Positions 9,951 through 20,065 of a DNA stretch of 64,000 nt are shown here, piece after piece. The notes below the pieces were generated by a model. The model searched no databases and was not told the origin of the DNA. It saw only the letters and a list, made by a program, of their open reading frames with translations. The first letter of the stretch is position 1; every line of letters starts with the position of its first letter. The position numbers and the translations under genes were made by a program. This stretch comes from Gaetbulibacter sp. 4G1 (GTDB lineage Bacteria > Bacteroidota > Bacteroidia > Flavobacteriales > Flavobacteriaceae), in contig NZ_MDVN01000024.1 in the NCBI RefSeq assembly GCF_002741945.1, forward strand, positions 124,001 to 188,000. The letters run 5' to 3'.

Positions 9951-10116
9951 AATCATATAGGATTTAATTTTTGCCTACTCTTGAGCTTTTCGGCTTACGC
10001 TATTTGTTTTGTAGTTTTCAATTAATGTGCCAAAAATGTAAGTCGTTAATAGCTAGGTTTTTAATATTCAGCAATTGTTAATACTTTTTTTTACTTTTAT
10101 AGAAATCATCATTTTA

Positions 10117-11193
10117 ATGGAAAAACAATACGAAACTTGTAAAAATTGCGAAGAAAATTTTGAAGAAGGGTTTGAGTTTTGCCCACATTGTGGACAAAAA
10201 GCTAAAGACGAACTTACTATTGGTGTTTTATTTTATAACACAATAAGTAACTATTTTTCGTTTGATGCGCGATTTTTTAAAAGCTTTTTTCCGTTGTTGT
10301 TTAAACCTGGGTATTTAGCAAGTCGTTTTATTGAAGGCAAACGGTTATTATACCTGCATCCTGCACAACTATACCTATTTATATCGGTTGTATTCTTCTT
10401 TTTACTAACTACGACTGTTGTTAGGGATCAAGTTCAAGAAATAGATACGGCGTTAAAAAAAACATTAGACAAACCTTTAGTTTCTGAGAATTTAAAGATT
10501 AAAACTCAACAAGTTTTAGATTCAGTAAAATTAGATAGTATATTATTACCTTTAAAAGAAGAAGGTATTGTAGGAATAAATGAGGAACAAGTAAAGGCAT
10601 TAGATTCTTTAATAAAAACTAATGCAAAGAATGGTAAAAATATAAAGCCTACATTCGATTTTGACACAGAAAAAGTAGATTCTTTAATTGCTATAAATGC
10701 GTCTAATGAAGCTATTTTTAAAGCTATGGGAATGAATGATGATGCAGGCTCGATTAAAAGAAAGTTTTTTGAACAAAGCTTAAAGTTTTATAAGCAACGA
10801 AATGGTGGACAAATATTACAAGCTGCTTATGATGCCATTCCAATCTCTTTATTTATTCTATTGCCAATTTTTGCGTTAATTTTAAAATTATTGTTTTATA
10901 GAAGAGGTGCATATTCTCATCATTTGGTATTTAGTTTTTACTTCTTTTCATATTTATTCACGGTTTTTAGTTTAATACTTATTGTGAATTATTTTTGGGA
11001 TGTGCCAGATTGGATAGACTTTTTACTTGTTGTCTCTACATATTTCTATTTATTTATAGCAATAAAGCGTTTTTATAAACATGGTTGGTTTTTAAGCTTT
11101 TTTAAATCAGGCTTGGCTTCATTTGTTTATTTAATTATTGTAATTCCAATAGCAGTGGCTATTATTAGTTTTGTTGGATTTTTGTCTTATTGA
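10117..11193 (+). CDS. DUF3667 membrane protein with zinc ribbon
   Basis: A 358-residue protein. The N-terminus has a zinc ribbon, CKNCEENFEEGFEFCPHCG, within the first 25 residues, followed by the block LFKPGYLASRFIEGKR and then a hydrophobic segment. This is the DUF3667 arrangement common in Bacteroidota. A polar coiled-coil-like stretch (about 105-220) is followed by three or four membrane segments in the C-terminal third. The longer frame starting at 10075 would add fourteen hydrophobic residues before the ribbon, so I prefer the ATG at 10117. Function unknown. Its stop is only 8 bases from the decayed uvrA 3' end at 11202, which suggests that it was once the direct convergent neighbour of uvrA. 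Confidence 0.8.
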   Translation: MEKQYETCKNCEENFEEGFEFCPHCGQKAKDELTIGVLFYNTISNYFSFDARFFKSFFPLLFKPGYLASRFIEGKRLLYLHPAQLYLFISVVFFFLLTTTVVRDQVQEIDTALKKTLDKPLVSENLKIKTQQVLDSVKLDSILLPLKEEGIVGINEEQVKALDSLIKTNAKNGKNIKPTFDFDTEKVDSLIAINASNEAIFKAMGMNDDAGSIKRKFFEQSLKFYKQRNGGQILQAAYDAIPISLFILLPIFALILKLLFYRRGAYSHHLVFSFYFFSYLFTVFSLILIVNYFWDVPDWIDFLLVVSTYFYLFIAIKRFYKHGWFLSFFKSGLASFVYLIIVIPIAVAIISFVGFLSY

Positions 11194-11201
11194 AATAAAA
11201 A

Positions 11202-11252
11202 TTATAATTTTTCTTTTAAGAATTTTCCGGTTTCAGAATCTTAGATTTTTAT
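11202..11252 (-). pseudogene. uvrA: Remnant of the 3' end of uvrA
   Basis: Read on the minus strand, this stretch encodes K-I-stop-DSETGKFLKEKL-stop. The intact uvrA at 17048 ends KIKTSETGKFLKSKI-stop, in the same orientation. Thirty-four of 38 bases match between 11214-11251 and 17060-17097, including 21 identical bases in a row. An in-frame TAA and a TAG further upstream show decay. Similarity fades beyond about 11270. It marks the left boundary of the segment holding the giant NTPase gene. Confidence 0.8.
11214..11251. repeat. Left direct repeat flanking the NTPase segment
   Basis: This is the left copy of a 38-base direct repeat, 34 of 38 identical to 17060-17097. The shared core is TTTTAAGAATTTTCCGGTTT plus one C. 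It could be an attL-like site or a homologous-recombination scar. Confidence 0.75.
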
Positions 11253-11409
11253 TGCCTATTATATCTTTCAAATTCTAATCATTTATTATTTAGTACTTTC
11301 AATATAACTTTTTTAATTAAACTATAAAGCAAAAAAAAGCCGATAGTAGGGTTTTTATGAGAATAATAATAATTTTTTCTTACATTTAAAAATCCAACCA
11401 TTTGACTAT

Positions 11410-14400
11410 ATGAGTAAAGAGAACGCTAATTCCCTCAGAGATTCCCTAAACAAAAATTCTTTTAAAATAAAACCAATTCTTTTAGAATTAAAAAATTATA
11501 ATTTTTTTCATTCTGTTCAGAAAAGAAATGGAGACGATATTAACAATAGGTTTTTAGGTAGAAAAGCTATTATTGATAGAATTAAAAGTTTTATATATGA
11601 AACAAACAAAAATACAGGAACATATTTAGTAAGCGGATTTAGAGGTATGGGTAAAACTTCAGTTGTAAACAAAGCCATTTCTTCTTTAAACCCAAAATCA
11701 AAGTTTTCCAGTTATTTAGTATTAATTATATCCTTACTCCCTTTAATTGTTTTTATAAATCCAATACTTGATATTTATAAGTATTTTTATGATGAATTTG
11801 TGCCTTCATTTTTGTTACTAGGGATATTATTTTTATTCTTATTAGTAATTTTTTATTTGGGTCACCGCTCTCCAAGACTACGGCATAATAAAAACAAGAT
11901 AATTATTTTTTGTAAAAAGATAAAAAGGGGAGTAGAAGCTCTTTTTAATCCAAAGTTTTATAGGCATAAATACATGTTTCATCGTTTACTGAGACTAAGT
12001 TTAATCTATGTTCTTACAGTTCTTTTCTTTGTAGCGTATTATTCACTCTTTGATGTTAAAAACCCAAATATTGAAACTAAAAGCTTTGAATTTTTTTGGT
12101 TTGTTATACATATAGTTATTCTTTGGTATCTTTTAATAGATCTGCATGTTGAATTTGTTACTTTTATTAAGAAAAGGGATTATTATAATGATTGGATAAA
12201 AGTAATTTCAATAATTACTTTTTCAATTACATTTTTCCTGATTTTAATATGTCATTATTATGATGATTCCATCACATCTAACATTTTATTTAAAATAACA
12301 ATTATTTTAGGATACTTTATTGCGAAAACCAGTCTAAAGCTTTCCAATAAACAAGCTAATAGTAAAAACTATAATGTATCTCTCAATAGAATAATAACTT
12401 TATTTGATTTTCAGCATTATATTTCTGTAAAGATTAATTTAGGAAAGGATAATCTAACAGAAAAAGATGTCTTGAAATATATTACTAACGAACTTTATAA
12501 GGAGTATAGAAAATGGTATTATAATATAAAAAATTTTAAGCGGTTAGTCAATTTGATTGTTCTTTTTTTAATTATTTATCTAACTAGCACAATTATTTAT
12601 AGAGCTTTTTTAGGGAATCAGTTTACAAATTTTAGTAAGGATAAGTTTAAAATCGCTTATTTTTTTCCAAGTCAAGGCCTACTAGAGGTTGAAGATAAAC
12701 TCGATGATTTTGAAATTAAGTCATTATTTAATAACGATGATATTACAATAGACAAATATAACAATAAGATCAAGGTTTTATTGGATTCTAATAAGGTTAA
12801 AAACAAAATTGGCTATAAAGCCTTAATTAACAAAAAAATTATAGTAGCAGAGAGACAGGAAATAAACTCCAGTAACGACACTACTTATATATATGATATT
12901 GAACAACAATCAATATTTAACAAAACATTAGTTTCCATTGGCATGGTGAGTAATCAGCTAGACTATTTGTCATTTAAGTTTTGGTATAAAATAAGGCACA
13001 CGTTAATTGGTAAAAATGCATATTTACCAATATTTAATAACGTTTTAAATGAAAAAAGCAAAGTTAGTGTTGCAAAGTTGTACCCAGAGATACCTATTCT
13101 TTCAGTATTTCTTATGATGTTGTTATTCTTATTTTCATATCGATTTGTGCCAAATAGATTTTTGATTATTAAAACACATTATTATGCTTTACGAGAATTG
13201 AAAAAACTTAAAAATGAAATAGATGCATCCATAATTGTCGAACAAGGAGGAAGTGCTAGCGGTATGAAGAATTCTTTTTTTAATTATTTAAAACGCTCGA
13301 GTTATTCACCTTTAGAATCAAAAGATATTACACAGCGGTTAATACACATCTTAGATGATGTTTCATCAATTTATTCAGTGTTTACTAAGGTTAGGCTTAT
13401 TTTTGTTTTTGATGAGCTAGATAAAATCAATAGTAATGATAATACGGTTATTACTAATTTAGAAGATGAATTTGAAGGTGATAGTAATAATAATGAGGTG
13501 AGATATCAGGCACGTCGTAAAGAACGTATAGGTAGAATATTGTCAAGTATGAAACATTTTTTAAATTCTGCTCATGCTAAATTTATTTTCATTGCTGGAA
13601 GAGAAATGTATGATGCAGCATTAGCAGGAATTTCAGATAGAGAATCTAGTTTGGATAGTATTTTTAATGATAATAAAATTTATGTTAATAGTTTTTATAC
13701 TGAAGGAGAAGACAATAATCTAGCGGATATTTCTAGTATAACAGAACAGTACTTATGTCAATTTCTAATTCCTGATTATTACTTATCTACAAGACAAGGA
13801 GAAAACCCGTCAATAAAGATGTATAATGATTATTTGAGTGATAAAGAAATAAAGAAGATGTTGGGTATTGAAGATAATGAAAGAGTGAAAATTATTTCTA
13901 CACTTAAAGATTTTGTAATCTATTTAACTTATAGAAGTAATGGTGCTCCAAGAAAACTATCGAGTTTAATAGAGCAATATATTTTGCCTGTTCCAAAATC
14001 TGAAATTTCTGGTGATGAATATAAAAGAAATATTATAGTCGGCTCAAATAATGAAAATATGTTCTTACAGTTAGGCTTCTACGATCAGTATAAGTTTAAT
14101 TTAATATCTTATCTAACATCTCCTATTTTTCTTGGCTTGGGTAATTATATTCACGAATATAGTGATAAACTTTTGGTGTCTATAAGTTACATGCTAGATC
14201 ATATTTTCAAGCATCATAAATTTGGTTTATCCTACAGGAGTTTATCATTAACACCAGAAATAGTCGACATCAATAAAGAACCTCAGTTTAGAGAATTTCT
14301 TGATAAACTAGTTAGTTATTTAACAAAAAGTCATTTACGTCCAATAGTTAGTGGAATTTACGATTTCAAGTTCCATGGAAAAATAGAAGCAGAAATTAAG

Positions 14401-17040
14401 TTTTTATCCAAAATAAATGAGCAAGAAGCTGCAGCTTTTAATTTCACTTTAGATGAATCTATTGAATTAAAAAGGCATTTTAATAAAAGGTTAGAGTTTC
14501 TTAAGCAAAAAGAAGCTGATATTATTGTGCACAATACAAATGGGTATATTGAAGACTATATAAATAATATATCCCTACTTCATGTTATGATTGGAGATCT
14601 TCATTTTAATGATGAAGAATTCCATGAGGCTATTGTGCACTATATGGATGCAATACAGGTTTTACGTCAAAAACCTGTTAAGGATATGACCCTATACGAG
14701 TTTGTTTTATTTGTTAGAAATCAACTGAAATTAGGTTTGTCTTTTGAAAAAAATAAAATGTTTGATAGTGCATTAATGACATTTTCTGAATTAACTGATT
14801 TAGTAATCAGAAAACGAAATATCCCAATATATAAATTAGGATTGGCAAGGTTTATAATTAAAAAAAGTGATGTTAATCCTGCTTTTTGGCGCAGACATTT
14901 TGAAATGTCAGACAAGCCAACTAAAGAGCAAAGAGATGTAATGTGCAAAAATAAATTAGCTGAAATTGATAATATTTTAAGTTTTATAGAAAATGATAGT
15001 AAGCAAGAGCTAATTGTAGTTGGAAGATTAAATGAAAGTATTATTAAATCATTTCAAAAAGATGATGGAAGTATAGATAAATGGAAGATTCTTTATCCTG
15101 TTAATGATATGAAAACATTTTATAGTGTTAAATTATCTGATGTAATGAAAAATTTAGATACTTTAGGTACAAACTACAAGCCATTAAAAAACTATTTTTT
15201 ACAATCTACTGGAGAGAATGTACGCCTTTTATATCAGCCAATTATTGCAAAATTACATTTAATTGAAAAAGCTAGCCCAGATAAATTGAAGGATATTGAT
15301 CTAGTAAGAGCAATAGAAGAGTTTAACTTTTTAAAGTTTCCATTGAAGACAACGGAAAAGCGATTGATAGTTGCTGAGTTTTATAATAAATTAGGTGACT
15401 TATTATATTTTAAAAACGGTACACTTAATAAATGTTTGAAAAAGAAATTGTATGACAATATCGATAATTATGACAAAACCATAAGTGATGATTTAAAAGA
15501 TAAGTCTCAAGTTTTGTTAAGAACCCCCGTGGATGCTACTCTATTTTACATCAAATCATTAGCTATATTGTTAAAGCCTAATCATGATGTTTCTAATGAT
15601 TGCGAAGAAAGGGAGGATTTGCCAATTATAAATTTTATCGACTATTACAATATAAAAAATTTAGGTACGATTACAGGTCATAAATCTTTAGAAAGCTTTT
15701 TTTTAAATGAAATTAAAGAAAATTTTGAAAAAATAGAGAGTAAAATTAATATCATGGTGTCAGCTTTTACGCCTACAAATAAAAAAACGTCTTTTAAAGA
15801 AAGGTATGCTGTAGATTATTTGTTTTCTATAGCTAATGGTATAATAGATTTAGTTGAGTGTCTAACTAGTTATATTAACGATGAAGAAAATAAAGAAACA
15901 ATACTATTTCAAAAGTGTTATCTAAATCCAAATTTCATCTTTTCTATTTTAGGTGTTCCTATAGAGAGTATATTAAATCTGTATCATTTTGCAGGAGAAA
16001 TATATAAAGAAATTGGCGAGTTTAGATTGGCGAGATCTCAAAAGCTTAAAATACTGTATACATTGAATCAATGTAGTTTTAAAACTTTAAACCGAGTTAA
16101 AACATATAAACTAGAGTTTGTAGAGGGAATATATAATGAGAGGTTTTTATTGGACCTGCAATCCTTTTTAAATACTATGATTAAATTATCATATGCCGCT
16201 AATAATGAAACCAGTTTTATGGAACAAAATAAATTGAAAAGTATCCTTTCATGCAAGAATATTTCTGAAATATGCCAGAATAGCATTATTGGAATGGAAG
16301 TTATGGAATCTATAACTATATACTGGCATTTTGTACATAAAGTGATTCAGATTAATAATAATTCAAATATAATTTTTAATGAGAGAATTTCGGATTTAGA
16401 AACTAATCTTTGTTCTTTTTTGAAAAATAACATAAACCCAAACTCTATAATTCTTGGTAAGAATAATAGAATTCTTTTACTCTCATTGATGGTAGAAAAT
16501 AATAAATGTCTTTACTTAAAAAATCAAGCTTTAAATGACATGAATACTAATACTACTTTAATTTTAAATTCTATTGGTGCTTGTAACGAGATAATTAAGA
16601 CTCATGATATATTTAGTTTAAATTATGTAACAACTAGCAACATAGGCTTTGCAAGAGCACATTACCAAATGGGATATTGGTGTGGCGAGTTTGAAAAATT
16701 AAACAAGACATCTATTAATATATTTGGAGAAGACAAACTTGAGCAGATTCTTAAAGAAGAAATCCTTAATTCTGAAAACTTAGACTATATAGATTCTAAC
16801 TATCATTTTAGATTATCATTAGATTATAATCATAAGGTTAAAGATTTTCATACCCGTGGAGCTTCGTTATATTCTTTTATTCAATCTGCTTCATATTTAG
16901 ATGATTTTTATAACGATAATTTAATACATTTTTCTATATCTATTGAAAGAAACATGCTTCAAAAAGGCTATGTTGATGACAAAATTGAAGAATTAAGTAA
17001 AATAACTGTTCCTATAAAATTTGATAGTTTTTGTAAATAA
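11410..17040 (+). CDS. Giant membrane P-loop NTPase with KAP-like layout; candidate defence protein
   Basis: A 1876-residue protein. A Walker A motif, GFRGMGKTS, is at residues 76-84. About six hydrophobic helices follow between 100 and 320, with two more near 380 and 570. The Walker B motif RLIFVFDELDKI is at about 661-672, a sensor-like KFIFIAGRE near 725 and GAPRKLSSLIEQ near 843. Transmembrane helices placed between Walker A and Walker B are the hallmark of KAP NTPases such as Kidins220 and the phage-exclusion protein PifA, so that superfamily or a relative is likely. The remaining roughly 1000 residues are helical with TPR-like stretches (for example EEFHEAIVHYMDAI near 1070) and show no recognisable nuclease or other effector. 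It stands alone between copies of the uvrA 3' end with no partner gene. A role in phage defence is inference from layout and location. Confidence 0.7.
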   Translation: MSKENANSLRDSLNKNSFKIKPILLELKNYNFFHSVQKRNGDDINNRFLGRKAIIDRIKSFIYETNKNTGTYLVSGFRGMGKTSVVNKAISSLNPKSKFSSYLVLIISLLPLIVFINPILDIYKYFYDEFVPSFLLLGILFLFLLVIFYLGHRSPRLRHNKNKIIIFCKKIKRGVEALFNPKFYRHKYMFHRLLRLSLIYVLTVLFFVAYYSLFDVKNPNIETKSFEFFWFVIHIVILWYLLIDLHVEFVTFIKKRDYYNDWIKVISIITFSITFFLILICHYYDDSITSNILFKITIILGYFIAKTSLKLSNKQANSKNYNVSLNRIITLFDFQHYISVKINLGKDNLTEKDVLKYITNELYKEYRKWYYNIKNFKRLVNLIVLFLIIYLTSTIIYRAFLGNQFTNFSKDKFKIAYFFPSQGLLEVEDKLDDFEIKSLFNNDDITIDKYNNKIKVLLDSNKVKNKIGYKALINKKIIVAERQEINSSNDTTYIYDIEQQSIFNKTLVSIGMVSNQLDYLSFKFWYKIRHTLIGKNAYLPIFNNVLNEKSKVSVAKLYPEIPILSVFLMMLLFLFSYRFVPNRFLIIKTHYYALRELKKLKNEIDASIIVEQGGSASGMKNSFFNYLKRSSYSPLESKDITQRLIHILDDVSSIYSVFTKVRLIFVFDELDKINSNDNTVITNLEDEFEGDSNNNEVRYQARRKERIGRILSSMKHFLNSAHAKFIFIAGREMYDAALAGISDRESSLDSIFNDNKIYVNSFYTEGEDNNLADISSITEQYLCQFLIPDYYLSTRQGENPSIKMYNDYLSDKEIKKMLGIEDNERVKIISTLKDFVIYLTYRSNGAPRKLSSLIEQYILPVPKSEISGDEYKRNIIVGSNNENMFLQLGFYDQYKFNLISYLTSPIFLGLGNYIHEYSDKLLVSISYMLDHIFKHHKFGLSYRSLSLTPEIVDINKEPQFREFLDKLVSYLTKSHLRPIVSGIYDFKFHGKIEAEIKFLSKINEQEAAAFNFTLDESIELKRHFNKRLEFLKQKEADIIVHNTNGYIEDYINNISLLHVMIGDLHFNDEEFHEAIVHYMDAIQVLRQKPVKDMTLYEFVLFVRNQLKLGLSFEKNKMFDSALMTFSELTDLVIRKRNIPIYKLGLARFIIKKSDVNPAFWRRHFEMSDKPTKEQRDVMCKNKLAEIDNILSFIENDSKQELIVVGRLNESIIKSFQKDDGSIDKWKILYPVNDMKTFYSVKLSDVMKNLDTLGTNYKPLKNYFLQSTGENVRLLYQPIIAKLHLIEKASPDKLKDIDLVRAIEEFNFLKFPLKTTEKRLIVAEFYNKLGDLLYFKNGTLNKCLKKKLYDNIDNYDKTISDDLKDKSQVLLRTPVDATLFYIKSLAILLKPNHDVSNDCEEREDLPIINFIDYYNIKNLGTITGHKSLESFFLNEIKENFEKIESKINIMVSAFTPTNKKTSFKERYAVDYLFSIANGIIDLVECLTSYINDEENKETILFQKCYLNPNFIFSILGVPIESILNLYHFAGEIYKEIGEFRLARSQKLKILYTLNQCSFKTLNRVKTYKLEFVEGIYNERFLLDLQSFLNTMIKLSYAANNETSFMEQNKLKSILSCKNISEICQNSIIGMEVMESITIYWHFVHKVIQINNNSNIIFNERISDLETNLCSFLKNNINPNSIILGKNNRILLLSLMVENNKCLYLKNQALNDMNTNTTLILNSIGACNEIIKTHDIFSLNYVTTSNIGFARAHYQMGYWCGEFEKLNKTSINIFGEDKLEQILKEEILNSENLDYIDSNYHFRLSLDYNHKVKDFHTRGASLYSFIQSASYLDDFYNDNLIHFSISIERNMLQKGYVDDKIEELSKITVPIKFDSFCK

Positions 17041-17047
17041 AATTAGC

Positions 17048-19828
17048 TTAAATCTTACTTTTTAAGAATTTTCCGGTTTCTGAAGTTTTGATTTTTACTA
17101 TATCTTCTGGTGTACCTGTTGCTACAAGGTTTCCGCCAGTTTCGCCTCCTGCTGGACCTAAATCAATTATGTAATCAGCACATTTAATAAGTTCTAGATT
17201 GTGTTCTACCACAATGATAGAATGTCCTTTCTCAATTAAAGCATTAAAAGATTTTAAGAGCTTTTGAATATCATGAAAATGTAATCCAGTTGTAGGTTCA
17301 TCAAAAATAAAAAGCGTTTTATCTTTATTGTTTCCTTTACCCAAAAATGTAGCAAGTTTTATGCGTTGTGCTTCACCACCAGAAAGGGTAGAAGAGCTTT
17401 GCCCTAAAGTAACGTAACCTAAACCAACATCTTGTAACGGTTTAAGTTTTGTTTTAATTTTTTGTTGATCACTAGATTCAAAAAAAGCAACAGCATCATC
17501 AATAGTTAAGTTTAGGATATCGTCAATATTTTTGCCAGCAAAAGTTACTTCTAGCACTTCTTTTTTGAAGCGTTTCCCTTTGCATGTTTCACATTCTAAA
17601 TGCACATCTGCCATAAACTGCATTTCAATGGTTACTTCACCTTCTCCTTTGCAAGTCTCACAGCGTCCGCCATCTACATTGAACGAAAAATGCTTTGCTT
17701 GATAATTTCTTATTTTGCTTAGTTTCTGATTTGAGAACAAAGCACGAATCTCATCATAAGCTTTTATATATGTTACAGGGTTTGAACGAGATGATCGTCC
17801 GATAGGGTTTTGGTCAACAAACTCTATATGTTTAATATTACTAAAATTTCCCTTTAAAGCTGTAAATTGACCAGGTTTATCTCCAAAATCGGTTAATTTC
17901 TTTTGTAAAGCAGGATACAAAATCTTTTTTATTAAGGTGCTTTTTCCGCTACCAGAAACACCAGTAACAACTGTAAGCATATTTAATGGAAACCGAACAT
18001 CAATATTTTTTAAATTGTTTTCGCGAGCTCCAATAATATCAACATAATATTTTGATTCCCTTCTTGTTTCTGGAACTATAATCTTTAAAGTTTCGTTTAA
18101 ATATTGAGATGTTAAAGAGTTTGAAGCCAAAATATCGGCAAAAGAGCCATTTGCTACCACATGACCGCCAAATGTTCCCGCTTCTGGGCCAATGTCAATA
18201 ATACTATCGGCCGCTTTCATAATGTCTTCGTCGTGTTCTACAACAATAACAGTATTTCCTAAATCTCTTAACGATTTTAAAACAGAAATTAAACGCTCTG
18301 TATCTTTTGGGTGTAAACCAATACTTGGTTCATCTAAAATATACATGGAGCCTACTAAACTGCTACCTAATGATGTGGCTAGATTAATCCGTTGACTTTC
18401 GCCACCAGATAGAGTGTTAGATTTTCTATTTAAAGTCAAATAATCCAAACCGACGTTTGATAGAAATAATAATCTGTTGTTAATTTCTTTTAAAAGTCTA
18501 TTGGCTATTTGTATGTCATAATCGTTTAATTCTAGTTGTTTAAAAAAATTTGTCAATTTATTTAAAGGCATTTCTACTAAATCTGTAATTGTTGCTCCAG
18601 CTATTTTTACGTAATTAGCTTCAATACGCAATCGTTTACCATTACAAGTTTTGCATTTCGTTTTTCCACGGTAACGCGATAGCATTACGCGGTTTTGTAT
18701 TTTATATGCTTTAGATTCTAATTCAGAGAAAAAAGAGTTTAAACCTTCAAAATGCTTGTTGCCAGTCCAAATAAGTTGTTTTTGCGCTTCGTTTAACTCA
18801 AAAAATGGTTTGTGAATTGGGAAATCAAATTTATGAGAATTATTAACTAGCTGATCTCTATACCAGCTCATGCTTTCACCGCGCCATGGAAAAATAGCAT
18901 TTTCGTAAACAGACAATCCTGTATTTGGAATTACTAAATCATCATCTATTCCAATAATATCGCCGTAACCCTCACATTTAGGGCAAGCACCGTAAGGGTT
19001 GTTAAAACTGAATAAATGTACATTAGGTTCTAGAAAAGTAATGCCATCCATTTCAAATTTATTACTAAAAATGCGTTTCTTCTTATCAGAAAGCGTTTCT
19101 ACTATACATTCTCCTTTACCTTCAAAAAAAGCGGTTTGCACAGCATCAGCTAAGCGATTGAAAAAATCATCTTCATCTCTAATGATAATTCTGTCTACAA
19201 CTAAAAATATGTTCTTTTTTCCTATATCATTGGCTTCATCAATTCTTATTACTGTATCCTTAACTTTAATTCTTGCATAGCCTTGTTGGTTAAGGGCTTT
19301 AAGTTTATCGGTCATAGAGCGTCCTTCTTCTAAATGAATAGGAGCTAAAAGCAATAATTTTTCACCCTCAGAAAATGTTTTTAAGTACTTTAAAACATCA
19401 GTGACCGAATCTTTTTTTACTTCATCTCCAGAAACCGGAGAATAAGTTTTACCAATTCTAGCAAATAGTAGCTTTAAATAATCATAAATCTCTGTAGTTG
19501 TACCTACAGTTGATCGAGGGTTGGTTGAATTCACCTTTTGTTCTATTGCAATAGCTGGAGCTATTCCTTTTATAAAATCTACTTTAGGCTTATTTAGTCG
19601 GCCTAAAAATTGTCTAGCGTAGCTGGAGAGGCTTTCAACATAACGCCGTTGTCCTTCAGCGTAAAGGGTGTCAAAAGCTAAACTAGATTTGCCAGAACCC
19701 GATAGTCCGGTAATTACTACTAATTTATTTCTAGGTATAACTACATTTATATTCTTTAAGTTATGCAATTTTGCACCTTTAATAACGATATTTTGTTTCG
19801 GGTTTACTTCAGAAATATTAGTAATCAT
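17048..19828 (-). CDS. uvrA: UvrABC excision repair protein A
   Basis: A 926-residue protein of the usual UvrA length. It has two ABC-type ATPase halves: Walker A motifs GLSGSGKSS near the N-terminus and GVSGSGKST near residue 615, with LSGGE signatures in both halves. Zinc-binding CxxC pairs are intact (CPKC and CKTC in the first half, CETCKGEG and CETCKGKRF in the second). It recognises bulky DNA lesions and loads UvrB. The -7-like element TATCTTTG lies at 19853-19860 on the minus strand. Its stop is 7 bases from the stop of the giant NTPase gene on the other strand. The final residues, SKI, differ from the KEKL of the decayed copy at 11202, so the 3' end may have been replaced when the NTPase gene arrived. 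Confidence 0.97.
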   Translation of the reverse strand: MITNISEVNPKQNIVIKGAKLHNLKNINVVIPRNKLVVITGLSGSGKSSLAFDTLYAEGQRRYVESLSSYARQFLGRLNKPKVDFIKGIAPAIAIEQKVNSTNPRSTVGTTTEIYDYLKLLFARIGKTYSPVSGDEVKKDSVTDVLKYLKTFSEGEKLLLLAPIHLEEGRSMTDKLKALNQQGYARIKVKDTVIRIDEANDIGKKNIFLVVDRIIIRDEDDFFNRLADAVQTAFFEGKGECIVETLSDKKKRIFSNKFEMDGITFLEPNVHLFSFNNPYGACPKCEGYGDIIGIDDDLVIPNTGLSVYENAIFPWRGESMSWYRDQLVNNSHKFDFPIHKPFFELNEAQKQLIWTGNKHFEGLNSFFSELESKAYKIQNRVMLSRYRGKTKCKTCNGKRLRIEANYVKIAGATITDLVEMPLNKLTNFFKQLELNDYDIQIANRLLKEINNRLLFLSNVGLDYLTLNRKSNTLSGGESQRINLATSLGSSLVGSMYILDEPSIGLHPKDTERLISVLKSLRDLGNTVIVVEHDEDIMKAADSIIDIGPEAGTFGGHVVANGSFADILASNSLTSQYLNETLKIIVPETRRESKYYVDIIGARENNLKNIDVRFPLNMLTVVTGVSGSGKSTLIKKILYPALQKKLTDFGDKPGQFTALKGNFSNIKHIEFVDQNPIGRSSRSNPVTYIKAYDEIRALFSNQKLSKIRNYQAKHFSFNVDGGRCETCKGEGEVTIEMQFMADVHLECETCKGKRFKKEVLEVTFAGKNIDDILNLTIDDAVAFFESSDQQKIKTKLKPLQDVGLGYVTLGQSSSTLSGGEAQRIKLATFLGKGNNKDKTLFIFDEPTTGLHFHDIQKLLKSFNALIEKGHSIIVVEHNLELIKCADYIIDLGPAGGETGGNLVATGTPEDIVKIKTSETGKFLKSKI
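17060..17097. repeat. Right direct repeat flanking the NTPase segment (3' end of uvrA)
   Basis: This is the partner of 11214-11251 (34 of 38 bases the same). It lies inside the last codons of the intact uvrA. The two copies are 5.8 kb apart in direct orientation and enclose only the 1876-residue NTPase gene. Confidence 0.75.
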
Positions 19829-19925
19829 AGGCTATAAAAAGGAATAATTTTGCAAAGATACTATAAGTAAATCAGCTTAAAAAATGGATTTTTGTTTAAT
19901 AAATAGTTAAAAAAAATAGATTTTT

Positions 19926-19958
19926 TTTGTTTTTTAGGAATGATTGTTGTTATATTTG
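19926..19958 (+). promoter_or_regulatory. Bacteroidota-type promoter of the sigma factor gene
   Basis: TTTG at 19926-19929 and TATATTTG at 19951-19958 are separated by 21 bases, which fits the TTTG / TAnnTTTG promoter of this phylum. Transcription would begin near 19965, so the upstream start codon at 19940 cannot be the one used. Confidence 0.6.
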
Positions 19959-20065
19959 ATTTCGTATTAACTACAAAAACAACTCTCGCCTATAGCAGAA
20001 CATTACTTTTTAAAAATTTAACCCCAAGCAAAGAAGCTTGCTTCAATGCACTAAAAGTAATGATT

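Noticed and set aside
11410-17040. Insertion sequence or phage island
   Set aside because: No transposase, integrase, resolvase or phage gene is seen; only one gene lies between the repeats.
19940-20065. Longer N-terminus for the sigma factor
   Set aside because: The extension lies over the promoter elements at 19926-19958, upstream of the likely transcription start.
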